Assembly: GCF_000686705.1 (NCBI RefSeq)
Contig: NZ_JMLJ01000017.1
Coordinates: 21,263 to 85,262, forward strand
Length of the DNA: 64,000 nt
DNA from: Clostridium hydrogeniformans DSM 21757
GTDB lineage: Bacteria > Bacillota > Clostridia > Clostridiales > Clostridiaceae
Reading direction: 5' to 3'
The notes under the pieces: generated by a model
Seen by the model: only the letters and a program-made list of their open reading frames with translations
Told to the model about the DNA's origin: nothing
The model's database searches: none
Part shown: positions 17,344 to 25,968 of the stretch, in pieces
Layout of the letters: each line of letters opens with the position of its first letter
Position numbering within the stretch: position 1 is the first letter of the stretch
Made by a program: the position numbers and the translations under genes

Positions 17344-18648
17344 CTAGTCTAGTATGTTCTTTATGTTAGAGTTGTTATACATAGAGTTTGGAAATTCCCC
17401 CCTTAAAGCTTCTGCATATTTAACTGATAAGGATTTATCTACTCCTTTATAAATCAGTGCCATTCTATATAATACCTCTTCTCTATATTCCCCATCCTTA
17501 TATTTATCCACATATTCCTTATAATATTTTAGTGCGTTTTCCACATCCTCTGTGGATTCTCTTAAAAACCCGCTCATATAAAGTATATGAGGCTTTAAAT
17601 AACTATTACCACTATATTCTTCAGCTATATGGAGTAATGGAGCCGCTTCTTTAAACTTTTTATCCTTTATAAGTTTACTTGCTTCTTTATAAGCTAATTC
17701 TAAGCCTTCCTTATCCATAAATTCTATGGCAGAGTTTAGAACTATCTTATCGTTAATTTTAAGATCCTTATTCTTATAACTTTTTATTATATTATTTATA
17801 TATTTATAATCTTTATTAGAAATCTTATCTTTGACCTCTTTGCTATTAAAGTCTACCACATTCTCATTAGAATTCTTCTCTTCATCATTTTTATTAACCT
17901 CTATGGGATTATTATTAGACTCCTTATCTTTACTATTACTTTCTTCTTTTAAATCTACATGTCCTGTTTCATTATCACTCTTTTCGCTATTATCTTTATT
18001 AGAGTCTGATTTACTTACTATAGGTACTGAATTAAATATATTAAATCTTTTTATAAACTCATAGGATACTCCACACATTATAATTATTACTGAAGCACTC
18101 ATAATGACTAGCTTAACTTTATTAGATTTATTTTTCTTAGTTACCCCTAACTCACCAACCTCTTTTCTTAATAATAAAGCTTCCTTGTTATTTTTATCTA
18201 TTTTTAATATCTTTTCCAATGATTTCACGGCCTTATCATATTCCATAAGCTTTAAACATAGAGATGCATATAAGTTATTAACATTTATAGAATTAAAATC
18301 ACTATCCATACACTTTTCCACCATAGCATATGCTTGTCTTATACTATTAGAGTTACTTAACTTAAGAGCATTTAAAAATTGCCTTTCCCTTTCTTCATCC
18401 CCACTTAAGCTTTCTAAGTATTTCTTGGCTATATTATCCTTATTAGCCTCATGATTAACCTTCCATATGTATTTTGATCCTTTTAAATCTCCCCTTAAAT
18501 AGAGTATAAGACCTTTTAAATTTAATATTTCCCTATTGCTTATATCTTTAGATATTTCCTTTTCACAAAGGCTAAGGGCTTTATTTATTTCACCCTTTTC
18601 ATAATATCTTAAAGCTTTTTTATAAACCTTATTGCTATTATTTTTCAC
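17344..18648 (-). CDS. TPR-repeat membrane protein
   Basis: This 434-residue protein begins with tetratricopeptide-like repeats (ALRYYEKGEINKALSLCEKEI at the N terminus, then YDKAVKSLEKILKIDKNNKEALLL). One transmembrane segment follows at about 178-200. A very polar Ser/Asn/Glu/Lys linker spans about 212-275, and a second TPR domain ends the protein (ENALKYYKEYVDKYKDGEY). The N-terminal domain is probably cytoplasmic and the C-terminal one outside. It starts with GTG, with AGGAGG about 7 bases upstream. Specific function is unknown; TPRs imply protein binding. Confidence 0.8.
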   Translation of the reverse strand: MKNNSNKVYKKALRYYEKGEINKALSLCEKEISKDISNREILNLKGLILYLRGDLKGSKYIWKVNHEANKDNIAKKYLESLSGDEERERQFLNALKLSNSNSIRQAYAMVEKCMDSDFNSINVNNLYASLCLKLMEYDKAVKSLEKILKIDKNNKEALLLRKEVGELGVTKKNKSNKVKLVIMSASVIIIMCGVSYEFIKRFNIFNSVPIVSKSDSNKDNSEKSDNETGHVDLKEESNSKDKESNNNPIEVNKNDEEKNSNENVVDFNSKEVKDKISNKDYKYINNIIKSYKNKDLKINDKIVLNSAIEFMDKEGLELAYKEASKLIKDKKFKEAAPLLHIAEEYSGNSYLKPHILYMSGFLRESTEDVENALKYYKEYVDKYKDGEYREEVLYRMALIYKGVDKSLSVKYAEALRGEFPNSMYNNSNIKNILD

Positions 18649-18668
18649 TAGGTTTCCTCCTAAAATAA

Positions 18669-18720
18669 AAATCTCTTAACTATCATTATATATTTTATAT
18701 ATACGATAGTTAAGAGATTT
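18669..18720 (-). terminator. Terminator of ptsI
   Basis: A 16-base perfect stem (18669-18684 with 18705-18720), extended by further AT pairs in the loop, begins 14 bases after the ptsI stop codon. The minus-strand tail is U-rich. Confidence 0.8.
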
Positions 18721-18734
18721 ACTTTAAGTTATTA

Positions 18735-20345
18735 TTATTCCATTATTAATTGTTTAGCTCTTAAAATAGAAGATGCACTCATAGAAAACTCATCTAAACC
18801 ATATTCTACAAGAGTTGGTATTGCAGTCTCATCTCCTGCCATTTCACCACACATACCTACCCACTTTCCTTCCTTATGAGCACCATCTATTGTCATTTTT
18901 ATTAATCTAAGTACTGCTGGATGCATTGGATTGTAAAGGTATGATACCTTTTCACTCATTCTATCCGCAGCTAAAGTATATTGAATTAAATCATTTGTAC
19001 CTATAGAGAAGAAGTCAACATGTTTTGCAAGCTCATCAGCCATAACAGCCGCTGCTGGTATTTCTACCATTATTCCAAGCTCAAACTCTTCAGCAACCTC
19101 TTTTCCTTCTGCTCTTAACTCTGCCTTACATTCTTCAACAAAAGTTTTAGCTTGCATAAATTCTTCTAATGAAGATATCATTGGGAACATTATCTTTAAG
19201 TTTCCAAATACAGATGCTCTAAGTAAAGCTCTTATTTGTACTCTAAATATATCTTTTCTATCTAAACATAGTCTTATAGCTCTATATCCAAGGAATGGAT
19301 TCATTTCCTCTGGCATTGGTAAGTATGAAAGCTGCTTATCTCCTCCAATGTCTAGAGTTCTTATAACAACTGGCTTACCTTCCATTTTTTCAAGAACATA
19401 TTTATAAGATTCAAACTGCTCTTCTTCACTTGGCATATCATCTCTATCCATGTATAAGAATTCTGTTCTAAATAATCCTATTCCATCTGCTCCATTTTCA
19501 AGAACCTTATGAACATCCTCTGGCTTTCCTATGTTTCCAGCTACTTCTACTCTTTTTCCGTCTTTTGTAACTGTCTTAACTTCTACAAGCTTCTTTAATT
19601 CTTCTTTTTCTTTCTCAAAGGCATCTCTCTTACCTTCATACTCTTTAACAGTAGCTTCATCAGGATTTACTATAACTATACCTTCTATACCATCAACTAT
19701 TACTAAATCTCCATTTTTTACAGAAGAAGTTATATCATTTAATCCTACTACTGCTGGTATTTCTAATGTTCTAGCCATTATAGCACTGTGAGATGTTCTT
19801 CCTCCTATATTAGTTAAGAAAGCAACAACCTTCTTCTTATCAAGCTGTGCTGTATCTGATGGAGTTAAGTCATTAGCTACAACTACAGTATTTTCCTTCT
19901 GAACCTCTACTCCAACCATCTTTCCTGCAACATTTAAAAGAATTCTATTTGAAACGTCTTTTATATCTGCTGCTCTTTCTCTCATGTATTCATCTTCCAT
20001 ACTTTCGAATATCATTAAGAAAGTCTTAGCCACTGAATCTACAGCCTTTAGAGCATTAGACTTATTATTATCTATCTCCATTTCCATAGCTCCAGTAAAT
20101 TCTGGGTCATCTAAAAGCATCATATGACTTTCAAATACTGCTGCCTTTTCTGCTCCCATATCTTTTAATGCTTTTTCTTTTATTTTAGAAAGTTGAGTTT
20201 TAGCTAATTCTAAAGCCTTAGATAGCCTTTCCTTCTCAGACTCTATATCTTCTATTAAATCCTCTGGTATTATTAATTCTTCCTCTTCCTTTATAACAAC
20301 ATTACCTATTGCATATCCTTTTGAAGCTGCAATTCCTTTTTTCAT
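18735..20345 (-). CDS. ptsI: PTS Enzyme I (phosphoenolpyruvate-protein phosphotransferase)
   Basis: This 536-residue general PTS enzyme transfers phosphate from PEP to HPr. The N-terminal helical HPr-binding region is followed by the phospho-His segment [12 protein letters not shown], with His186. The C-terminal PEP-binding barrel shows [45 protein letters not shown] and CGEMAGD. The ATG at 20345 has AGGAGG about 9 bases upstream; an ATG at 20351 is too close. No ptsH lies beside it. The only HPr-like sequence in the window is the N terminus of the divergent sigma-54 activator. A sigma-54-like element and a sigma-A-like promoter both lie upstream. Confidence 0.96.
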   Translation of the reverse strand: MKKGIAASKGYAIGNVVIKEEEELIIPEDLIEDIESEKERLSKALELAKTQLSKIKEKALKDMGAEKAAVFESHMMLLDDPEFTGAMEMEIDNNKSNALKAVDSVAKTFLMIFESMEDEYMRERAADIKDVSNRILLNVAGKMVGVEVQKENTVVVANDLTPSDTAQLDKKKVVAFLTNIGGRTSHSAIMARTLEIPAVVGLNDITSSVKNGDLVIVDGIEGIVIVNPDEATVKEYEGKRDAFEKEKEELKKLVEVKTVTKDGKRVEVAGNIGKPEDVHKVLENGADGIGLFRTEFLYMDRDDMPSEEEQFESYKYVLEKMEGKPVVIRTLDIGGDKQLSYLPMPEEMNPFLGYRAIRLCLDRKDIFRVQIRALLRASVFGNLKIMFPMISSLEEFMQAKTFVEECKAELRAEGKEVAEEFELGIMVEIPAAAVMADELAKHVDFFSIGTNDLIQYTLAADRMSEKVSYLYNPMHPAVLRLIKMTIDGAHKEGKWVGMCGEMAGDETAIPTLVEYGLDEFSMSASSILRAKQLIME

Positions 20346-20401
20346 ATACATCTTCCTCCTACTGTGAATTTAAAAAACAACAAAATCCTCTTACTTTTTA
20401 T

Positions 20402-20418
20402 AAGCAATAATCATACCA
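20402..20418 (-). promoter_or_regulatory. Candidate sigma-54 (-24/-12) promoter of ptsI
   Basis: On the minus strand TGGTAT-GATTA-TTGCTT reads from 20418 to 20402. Against the consensus TGGCAC-N5-TTGC it has the exact GG-N10-GC spacing and two mismatches. It would start a transcript about 45 bases before the ptsI ATG. The activator gene across the gap makes it more credible. Confidence 0.55.
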
Positions 20419-20554
20419 TAGTTAGATTAGTTATATTAAATTAATTTTAAATACCATTAGTTATATGTAACAATTGACTATTTATTAGTCTTATTCTATT
20501 ATATATCCCTAAGTCCTATAACTCTTTAATATCAGTATAATAGCTTTATTTTTT

Positions 20555-20583
20555 ATTATACAAATCTGCTTTAGTCTTCTTAA
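20555..20583 (-). promoter_or_regulatory. Candidate sigma-A promoter of ptsI
   Basis: On the minus strand TATAAT (20555-20560) lies 17 bases after TTAAGA (20578-20583). The -10 is perfect and the -35 weak. It would give a leader of about 200 bases. Confidence 0.45.
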
Positions 20584-20666
20584 CTGCTTACCCTATTTTA
20601 TTTATTTTATAATAATTAAAAATTTATTGATAACTAATATTTATAAGTATAGGACTATTACCATCC

Positions 20667-20683
20667 TTGATATTTTTTATCAA
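20667..20683. promoter_or_regulatory. Palindromic site TTGATA-N5-TATCAA, copy 1
   Basis: The perfect palindrome is flanked by one more C/G pair. It lies about 250 bases upstream of the sigma-54-like ptsI element, a usual distance for an enhancer-type activator site. Confidence 0.55.
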
Positions 20684-20843
20684 GATATCTAACCCTGTTC
20701 TTATCATAATCTTAGTATCTATTAAATTCTATAAAATATAACAGCATTTTGTGAAATCGTTTTTTTGGCTTTTTTTTATATTTTTTTTACGGTTTTCCCT
20801 AGATATTTTAATTAAACTTGTATATTATATAGATATATTTGAA

Positions 20844-20860
20844 TTGATAAAAAATATCAA
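20844..20860. promoter_or_regulatory. Palindromic site TTGATA-N5-TATCAA, copy 2
   Basis: This perfect copy lies 51 bases before the regulator ATG. Its TTGATA could also be the -35 box of a promoter with TATAGA (20866-20871) after 16 bases. Binding here could therefore control the regulator's own gene. Confidence 0.55.
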
Positions 20861-20874
20861 CCATTTATAGAAAT

Positions 20875-20891
20875 ATGATACTTTTTATCAA
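20875..20891. promoter_or_regulatory. Palindromic site ATGATA-N5-TATCAA, copy 3
   Basis: This copy matches 11 of 12 positions. Its centre is 31 bases from copy 2, about three helical turns, so both sites face the same side of the DNA. It ends about 10 bases before the ribosome site of the regulator gene. Confidence 0.5.
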
Positions 20892-20911
20892 GTAGTTAGA
20901 GGGAGAAACTT

Positions 20912-22915
20912 ATGACTGAAAAGAATATTATGATAAAAACCGAAAACGGCCTTCACACTAGACTGGCTGCCATGCTGGTAAATAAGGTTTCAGAACTTAA
21001 AAGTAAGTATAATATAGAATTTTTTATAAAACGAGAAAATGATGGTAACTTTATGGGAATAAGTATGTTAGCATTAATCTCTTTAAAAATACACCAGTAT
21101 GATATTATAACCCTAGGCTGTGAAGATACTACTCCCACTGCCCTTAAGGCATTGGATGAAATAGAGAACTTCTTAAATGAAGATTTATTAGAATCTACCC
21201 CTATAGAAACTAAAGTAGATGAATTTATAGAAGAGAATACAATAGCTAATGAACAAATTCTAGATAACTTACCTATAGGAATAATAGTTGTAGATAGTAA
21301 ATCATCTATTATAAAAATAAATAAGTATGCCCTTAACATAGTAGATAAAACCTATCTAGAAGTTCTCGGTAAATTTGTTAAAGACATAATTCCTACTACT
21401 GAACTTGTTAATACTGTTAATACTGGTAAAAAACAAATTGGTCAAATTCAACATATTAACAATCATATAATCATGGTTAACAGAAGCCCCATTATTAATG
21501 AAGGTAAAATAATAGGAGCTATAGGTGTATTTCAAGATGTATCTGACCTTGTAGGTATGAAGGAACTTAATGAAAAATTTAAAAAGATTCTTGCTACCTC
21601 CCATGACCTTATTTGCTTTGTTGATGAGAGCCGAAAAATAACCTATATAAATCCCTCCTATGAAAAAAACTTTAATGTGGTAGCTGATAATATTTTAGGT
21701 AAAGATTTAATGGAAGTTGCTCCCAATGGTCTTAGGATGCAAGTTTTCAATTCTAGAAAAAAACTTGAGAATGTAATTTGGGAAAAAGATGGTGTTGAAA
21801 TAATCTCTACCCTTGAGCCCTTGTTTATAGATGGGCAGTTTAAAGGAGTGATTTCAACATCAAAGGCAATAAATGAAATAAAGGATTTAATGTTAAAACT
21901 AAAAAAATCTGAGGACGAATTAACCTACTATAAAGAAGAATTATTTAAACATACAGAAGGAAATTCAAATTTTAGAGATATTATAGGGAGAAACAGTAGT
22001 CTAAAATCAATTTTAAATATTTGTGAGAAGGCATCTATGAGTACCTCCACCGTACTTATAACAGGTGAAAGTGGTACAGGTAAAGAGCTAATTGCAAAAG
22101 CTATTCATAATAATAGTTCAAGACGAGATAAACCTTTTGTAAGGGTAAACTGCGCTGCTATTCCAGAGACTTTATTAGAAAGTGAGCTTTTCGGATATGA
22201 AAAAGGGGCCTTTACTGGTGCACTTAAGAATAAGCCTGGTAAATTTATGATAGCTAATGAAGGAACCATATTTTTAGATGAAATTGGTGATATGCCTATT
22301 TCTATGCAAGTTAAGCTTTTAAGGGTACTCCAAGAAAAAGAAATTGAAAGCTTAGGTGGGTTATCTCCCCAAAAAATTGATGTTAGGATAATAGCTGCCA
22401 CCAATAGGAATCTTGAAGAAATGATAGAGAAAAGAACCTTTAGAGAGGATCTATATTATAGGTTAAATGTCTTATCTATTCTTTTACCTCCTCTAAGAAA
22501 CAGGAAAGAGGATATTCCTTTACTATCAGATCACTTTATTATAAAATTTGGTAAAGAACTTAAAAAAAATGTTAATGATATTGAGGATGAAGCTTTAAGT
22601 CTACTAAAATCCTATGATTGGCCTGGTAATATTCGTGAACTTCAAAACATAATAGAAAGAGCTATAAATCTTTGTGATGGCAATATTATAACCTGTCGTG
22701 ACTTACCATCATATATTAAAAATATTACTCCTTCTTCTAAGGATATTATTAATACTACAAATGGAGATGTACTTCCCTTTGAAGAATATGAAAAGAGAAT
22801 AATAGAACTTGCTATGAAAAAGCATAAAAGTTTTAATAAGGCTGGTAAAGCTTTAGGATTAACTCATAGAACTGTTTCATTGAAATGTAAAAAATATGGA
22901 ATTGATGTAAACTAA
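20912..22915 (+). CDS. Sigma-54-dependent activator with N-terminal HPr domain (HPr-PAS-PAS-AAA+-HTH)
   Basis: This 667-residue protein starts with an HPr-like domain (1-90). GLHTRLA aligns with the HPr active site, so His15 and Arg17 are kept; the segment NFMGISM has Asn46 where HPr has the HprK target Ser46. Two PAS-like domains follow (about 110-215 and 220-325). The AAA+ domain has Walker A GESGTGKE (about 385), the sigma-54 contact GAFTGA (about 433), Walker B IFLDEIGD and the arginine segment FREDLYYRLNV. A Fis-type helix-turn-helix closes the protein (HKSFNKAGKALGLTHRTVSLKCK). AGAGGGAGAAA precedes the ATG. Enzyme I is the likely phosphate donor; that is inference. Confidence 0.92.
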   Translation: MTEKNIMIKTENGLHTRLAAMLVNKVSELKSKYNIEFFIKRENDGNFMGISMLALISLKIHQYDIITLGCEDTTPTALKALDEIENFLNEDLLESTPIETKVDEFIEENTIANEQILDNLPIGIIVVDSKSSIIKINKYALNIVDKTYLEVLGKFVKDIIPTTELVNTVNTGKKQIGQIQHINNHIIMVNRSPIINEGKIIGAIGVFQDVSDLVGMKELNEKFKKILATSHDLICFVDESRKITYINPSYEKNFNVVADNILGKDLMEVAPNGLRMQVFNSRKKLENVIWEKDGVEIISTLEPLFIDGQFKGVISTSKAINEIKDLMLKLKKSEDELTYYKEELFKHTEGNSNFRDIIGRNSSLKSILNICEKASMSTSTVLITGESGTGKELIAKAIHNNSSRRDKPFVRVNCAAIPETLLESELFGYEKGAFTGALKNKPGKFMIANEGTIFLDEIGDMPISMQVKLLRVLQEKEIESLGGLSPQKIDVRIIAATNRNLEEMIEKRTFREDLYYRLNVLSILLPPLRNRKEDIPLLSDHFIIKFGKELKKNVNDIEDEALSLLKSYDWPGNIRELQNIIERAINLCDGNIITCRDLPSYIKNITPSSKDIINTTNGDVLPFEEYEKRIIELAMKKHKSFNKAGKALGLTHRTVSLKCKKYGIDVN

Positions 22916-22923
22916 TTTTATTA

Positions 22924-23030
22924 ATAGAACGAATCTTCCTTCAGATGTGTTCTTTCCACCATCTGAAGGTTAGATGAGTTAATCTAGGATTGTCACAACT
23001 GTTATCCCCACCTTTAGAGGATGGGGGTGT
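22924..23030 (+). repeat. Structured dispersed repeat, copy 2
   Basis: This is the same element as 12626-12738. It starts with the identical ATAGAACGAATCTTCCTTCAG and ends at the shared GAGGATGGGGGT. In the first hairpin a G-U pair of copy 1 is an A-U pair here, so pairing is kept despite the sequence change. The second and inner third hairpins are also kept; the outer pairing of the third is lost. It begins only 9 bases after the activator stop codon, so its first hairpin could also terminate that gene. Confidence 0.65.
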
Positions 23031-23055
23031 TAAAGCTTATAGTCATGAGATGAAA

Positions 23056-23109
23056 TAAAGATCACATAACTACTAAGCTGAGATGGCGGCTAGAAGTTGG
23101 TGATCTTTA
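23056..23109. repeat. Inverted repeat beside repeat copy 2
   Basis: A perfect 10-base stem (23056-23065 with 23100-23109) encloses a 34-base loop with further imperfect pairing. It follows repeat copy 2 by 25 bases and has no counterpart after copy 1. No T-run follows, so a terminator role is unlikely. Confidence 0.5.
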
Positions 23110-23440
23110 CTTTGACAGTTTAAGATATTAATTTATACATATAATATATATTAATATCCTTTAGGTATTATTCCTAATTTTTTAACAATATATTTTTATA
23201 AATTATTTTATGGTGATCTTATATTATTGAATTTATTACTCTTAACTATATAAACTTCTATAATATATAATTAATTACTTTATAAAAAAGATGCTTAGTT
23301 AAGAGGCAAATCTTAGGTTTTCCTCTTCTAGGAACTAACAATAAACTTTTATATAAAGCTATAGCTCCCTTTAGCTACTTAAAATAATTATAATTGTGTC
23401 TCATATAAAAATAATTACTTATGAAATGTGGTGAAATAAA

Positions 23441-24115
23441 ATGGTAAACTTAAACAATGATTGGGACTCAATCCTTCAAGATGAGTTTAAAAAGGACTAT
23501 TATCTATCCTTAAGAGAATTTTTAATAAAGGAATATAACTCTAAAGTTATTTACCCTGATAAGCATGATTTATTCACTGCCTTAAAATTAACTTCTTACA
23601 ATGATACAAAAGTTGTAATCTTAGGTCAGGACCCTTACCATGGACCTAATCAGTCTCATGGACTTGCTTTTTCTGTTAAGGTAGGTGTGAGGACACCTCC
23701 ATCACTTTTAAATATGTATAAAGAACTCCATGAAGATTTAGGATATTATATACCTAACAATGGATTTTTAGTTCCTTGGGCAAAGCAAGGAGTGTTACTT
23801 TTAAATACAGTATTAACTGTTAGGGAAGGAAGTCCTAATTCTCATAGGAATAAAGGATGGGAAATATTCACTAATAAGATTATTGAAACTCTAAATAATA
23901 GGGAAAAGCCTGTTATTTTCTTACTATGGGGAAATAACGCAAAAGAAAAGAAAAAACTCATAACTAATAATCATCATTATATATTAGAATCAGTTCATCC
24001 TAGTCCCCTATCTGCCTCTAGAGGGTTCTTTGGATGTAAACATTTTTCTAAAACCAATGACATCTTAAGTAAGCTAGGTAATAATCCTATTAACTGGCAA
24101 ATTCCTAATGTCTAG
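23441..24115 (+). CDS. ung: Uracil-DNA glycosylase
   Basis: This 224-residue family 1 enzyme removes uracil from DNA. The catalytic motif GQD64[15 protein letters not shown] is complete, and the DNA-intercalating [18 protein letters not shown] motif is near residue 187. Length is standard. The ribosome site is modest (GTGGTGAAA). It is a lone plus-strand gene flanked by gene-free stretches. Confidence 0.96.
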   Translation: MVNLNNDWDSILQDEFKKDYYLSLREFLIKEYNSKVIYPDKHDLFTALKLTSYNDTKVVILGQDPYHGPNQSHGLAFSVKVGVRTPPSLLNMYKELHEDLGYYIPNNGFLVPWAKQGVLLLNTVLTVREGSPNSHRNKGWEIFTNKIIETLNNREKPVIFLLWGNNAKEKKKLITNNHHYILESVHPSPLSASRGFFGCKHFSKTNDILSKLGNNPINWQIPNV

Positions 24116-24302
24116 AAGAATAGATTAATTATATATGTTGCATTAAATAATCTACATTTCACTGATTGATAACTCAATAGTTTTCAACTGAATCTAATGT
24201 AGTTATAGGGTAAATCCTGTTATAAAAATCATCACACCATATCTTTAACGTGTAGACTTTATAACAAAAGTTACCCTTACACTGTTACACAAAGAATAAA
24301 AG

Positions 24303-24351
24303 CTACAATATGTTGTCTTAGATTTTTAAATGCTAAGACAACATATTGTAG
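24303..24351 (-). terminator. Terminator of the citC-citX-citG-TPR operon
   Basis: A perfect 19-base stem (24303-24321 with 24333-24351) has an 11-base loop. In the minus-strand transcript it is followed by a U-rich tail. It lies between convergent ends and could also slow readthrough from ung. Confidence 0.8.
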
Positions 24352-24391
24352 TTAAATTTCTTAATAGGATGATTACATTTTATTAAAATTA

Positions 24392-25102
24392 CTAGTTGTT
24401 GATAAGGTCCTTAAATTCTTTATAATTTTTAACCTTATCAAACTCTGATTCTTTTTTCACCAAATCCTTTATATCAGGTTTTATTTTTATAGCTTCTTTT
24501 AAGTTCTTAACGCTATTATTTACATCTCCTCTTTTAGCATATATAGCTGCCTTTCCATAATGGCTCCAATGATAGTTTTCTACCTCTAGAGACTTATCAT
24601 ACCACTTTAATGCCTCATCATATTGACCAAATATTGCGTAGGCAAGTCCCTTATTGAATCTTCCATAACCATAGTCTTCCTTTAACTCTAAAGACTTATT
24701 TATATCTTCCATTGCCTTAGTCTTATTAGAAGATACTATATTAGATTTATATGCATAGGCTATTCCTCTTAAAGAGTAGGCCCTATAACTATCTGGATGT
24801 TCTTTTATTATATCAGTGGTAATCTTTATTACCTCATCATATTTGTTTTTATCTTTTCCAAATAAAATATCTTCTGCCTTTTGACATTTAGCATTAATTT
24901 CATCTTCTTTTTCCTTCTCTTTTTCTTGTAACCTTTTCTTTTCTTCCCTATCTGCTTCTTTTTCTTGTAGTTCTTGTAAGTACTGTGCTTCTAATTTATT
25001 TATTTCTCTTTTGTGATCTATTATTCCATAAGTTATAGTTCCTATAGCTACTATACATAATGAAATAAAGATACCTAGCTTTACCTTTAACTTTTTTTCC
25101 AT
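24392..25102 (-). CDS. Membrane-anchored TPR protein
   Basis: This 236-residue protein has an N-terminal transmembrane segment (about 8-26). A charged Glu/Lys-rich coiled coil covers about 30-70, and three or four tetratricopeptide repeats follow (for example YDEALKWYDKSLEVENYHWSHYGKAAIYAKRG). Its start overlaps the end of citG by 16 bases and GGGAGGAA lies inside that gene. It therefore ends the lyase-maturation operon, but TPRs have no known part in lyase activation. Function is unknown. Confidence 0.75.
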   Translation of the reverse strand: MEKKLKVKLGIFISLCIVAIGTITYGIIDHKREINKLEAQYLQELQEKEADREEKKRLQEKEKEKEDEINAKCQKAEDILFGKDKNKYDEVIKITTDIIKEHPDSYRAYSLRGIAYAYKSNIVSSNKTKAMEDINKSLELKEDYGYGRFNKGLAYAIFGQYDEALKWYDKSLEVENYHWSHYGKAAIYAKRGDVNNSVKNLKEAIKIKPDIKDLVKKESEFDKVKNYKEFKDLINN

Positions 25103-25968
25103 GGTTCCTCCCTGCTAAAATATAGTTTTTTCACTTCACTTAAAAATATGGTAATAGCGAGTAAATCCGCACTACCACCTGGACTTATACCTTTTAATGA
25201 TAATTCATCATCTAGTTTTTGTATACATTCTTCTCCATTTTTTGTTGTCATGCCACCTATTTTCATTATAGACTTGCAAGTTTTTTGTATGTATTCTAAT
25301 ACCCCTATATCATGTCTATGTAAAAGTGTGGTATCTTCACTAACTGACATTATAGCAATTAAGGTATTAGCTATATTTCTTCTCTTATCTAAGGAGTCAT
25401 AGTTATCTTCATAAACCTTAAGCCCCATATTAAACACTGTAGGAAGTCCATTTACTACTTCCCCTCTTATTCCTGTTAATCCATATTTTATGTATATTTT
25501 CTCTCCATAGGTTAACTCTTTTTTATTTTTTAAGGTTTTAAAATCATTTTCTAATAAATCCTCTGTGAGATCTTTTATAGACCTTTTTATGTAATAAAAA
25601 TCTTTATTATTTCTAATTGTAATAACTACCGCACTTATGGTTATTATCATAAGAAATATCATTCCCTTATGAGTATTAACTCCATTAGTCCTATCAAACA
25701 TATCTTCCTCTGCAATTTTACCTATGATTCTTAACTCCCTAAAAATTTCTTTTGGGGTCATATTTTTATCGAAGGATATCTTGCAAACTTTATAGAAATG
25801 CTTATTAAGGCATAGAGCACTGTCTATAAATGTATAAAAGTTCATATCCTTATGACTTCCTTGGGATATAGGTGATACAAGACCTGGTGATGGATATGTA
25901 GATACCTCATATAATATACTTTTTTCTGCAATTTCAATTATGTTAAATATAAAATCATCGTCTATCAT
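25087..25968 (-). CDS. citG: Triphosphoribosyl-dephospho-CoA synthase
   Basis: CitG makes 2'-(5''-triphosphoribosyl)-3'-dephospho-CoA from ATP and dephospho-CoA, the precursor of the citrate/citramalate lyase cofactor. Family blocks are YPSPGLVSPISQGSHKDM (about residue 35), NTHKGMIFL and GGSADLLAITIFL near the C terminus. The chosen ATG at 25968 is 5 bases from AGAGG and overlaps the citX end by 14 bases; an ATG at 25992 is possible but has a poor ribosome site. Its place after citC and citX fixes the role. Confidence 0.88.
   Translation of the reverse strand: MIDDDFIFNIIEIAEKSILYEVSTYPSPGLVSPISQGSHKDMNFYTFIDSALCLNKHFYKVCKISFDKNMTPKEIFRELRIIGKIAEEDMFDRTNGVNTHKGMIFLMIITISAVVITIRNNKDFYYIKRSIKDLTEDLLENDFKTLKNKKELTYGEKIYIKYGLTGIRGEVVNGLPTVFNMGLKVYEDNYDSLDKRRNIANTLIAIMSVSEDTTLLHRHDIGVLEYIQKTCKSIMKIGGMTTKNGEECIQKLDDELSLKGISPGGSADLLAITIFLSEVKKLYFSREEPWKKS

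Larger units (their letters stand above)
20346..20911. other. Divergent control region between ptsI and the HPr-domain regulator
   Basis: This 566-base gap has no gene. It holds a sigma-54-like element and a sigma-A-like promoter for ptsI, and three copies of TTGATA-N5-TATCAA, listed separately. The remainder is AT-rich. Confidence 0.7.
22916..23440. other. Gene-free stretch between the HPr-domain activator and ung
   Basis: It holds repeat copy 2 (22924-23030) and a second inverted repeat (23056-23109). The last 330 bases are AT-rich with no recognised gene; they must contain the ung promoter, which I could not assign. Confidence 0.6.

Noticed and set aside
20953..21339. Minus-strand open frame opposite the HPr domain
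   Set aside because: No ribosome site or domain; the plus-strand HPr reading is exact at key residues.
23041..23110. T-box or metabolite riboswitch in the region before ung
   Set aside because: No T-box consensus (GGGTGG-like) and no terminator/antiterminator pair; ung is over 300 bases away.
24116..24391. Small gene after ung
   Set aside because: Only short frames without ribosome sites; the region is explained by a large terminator.
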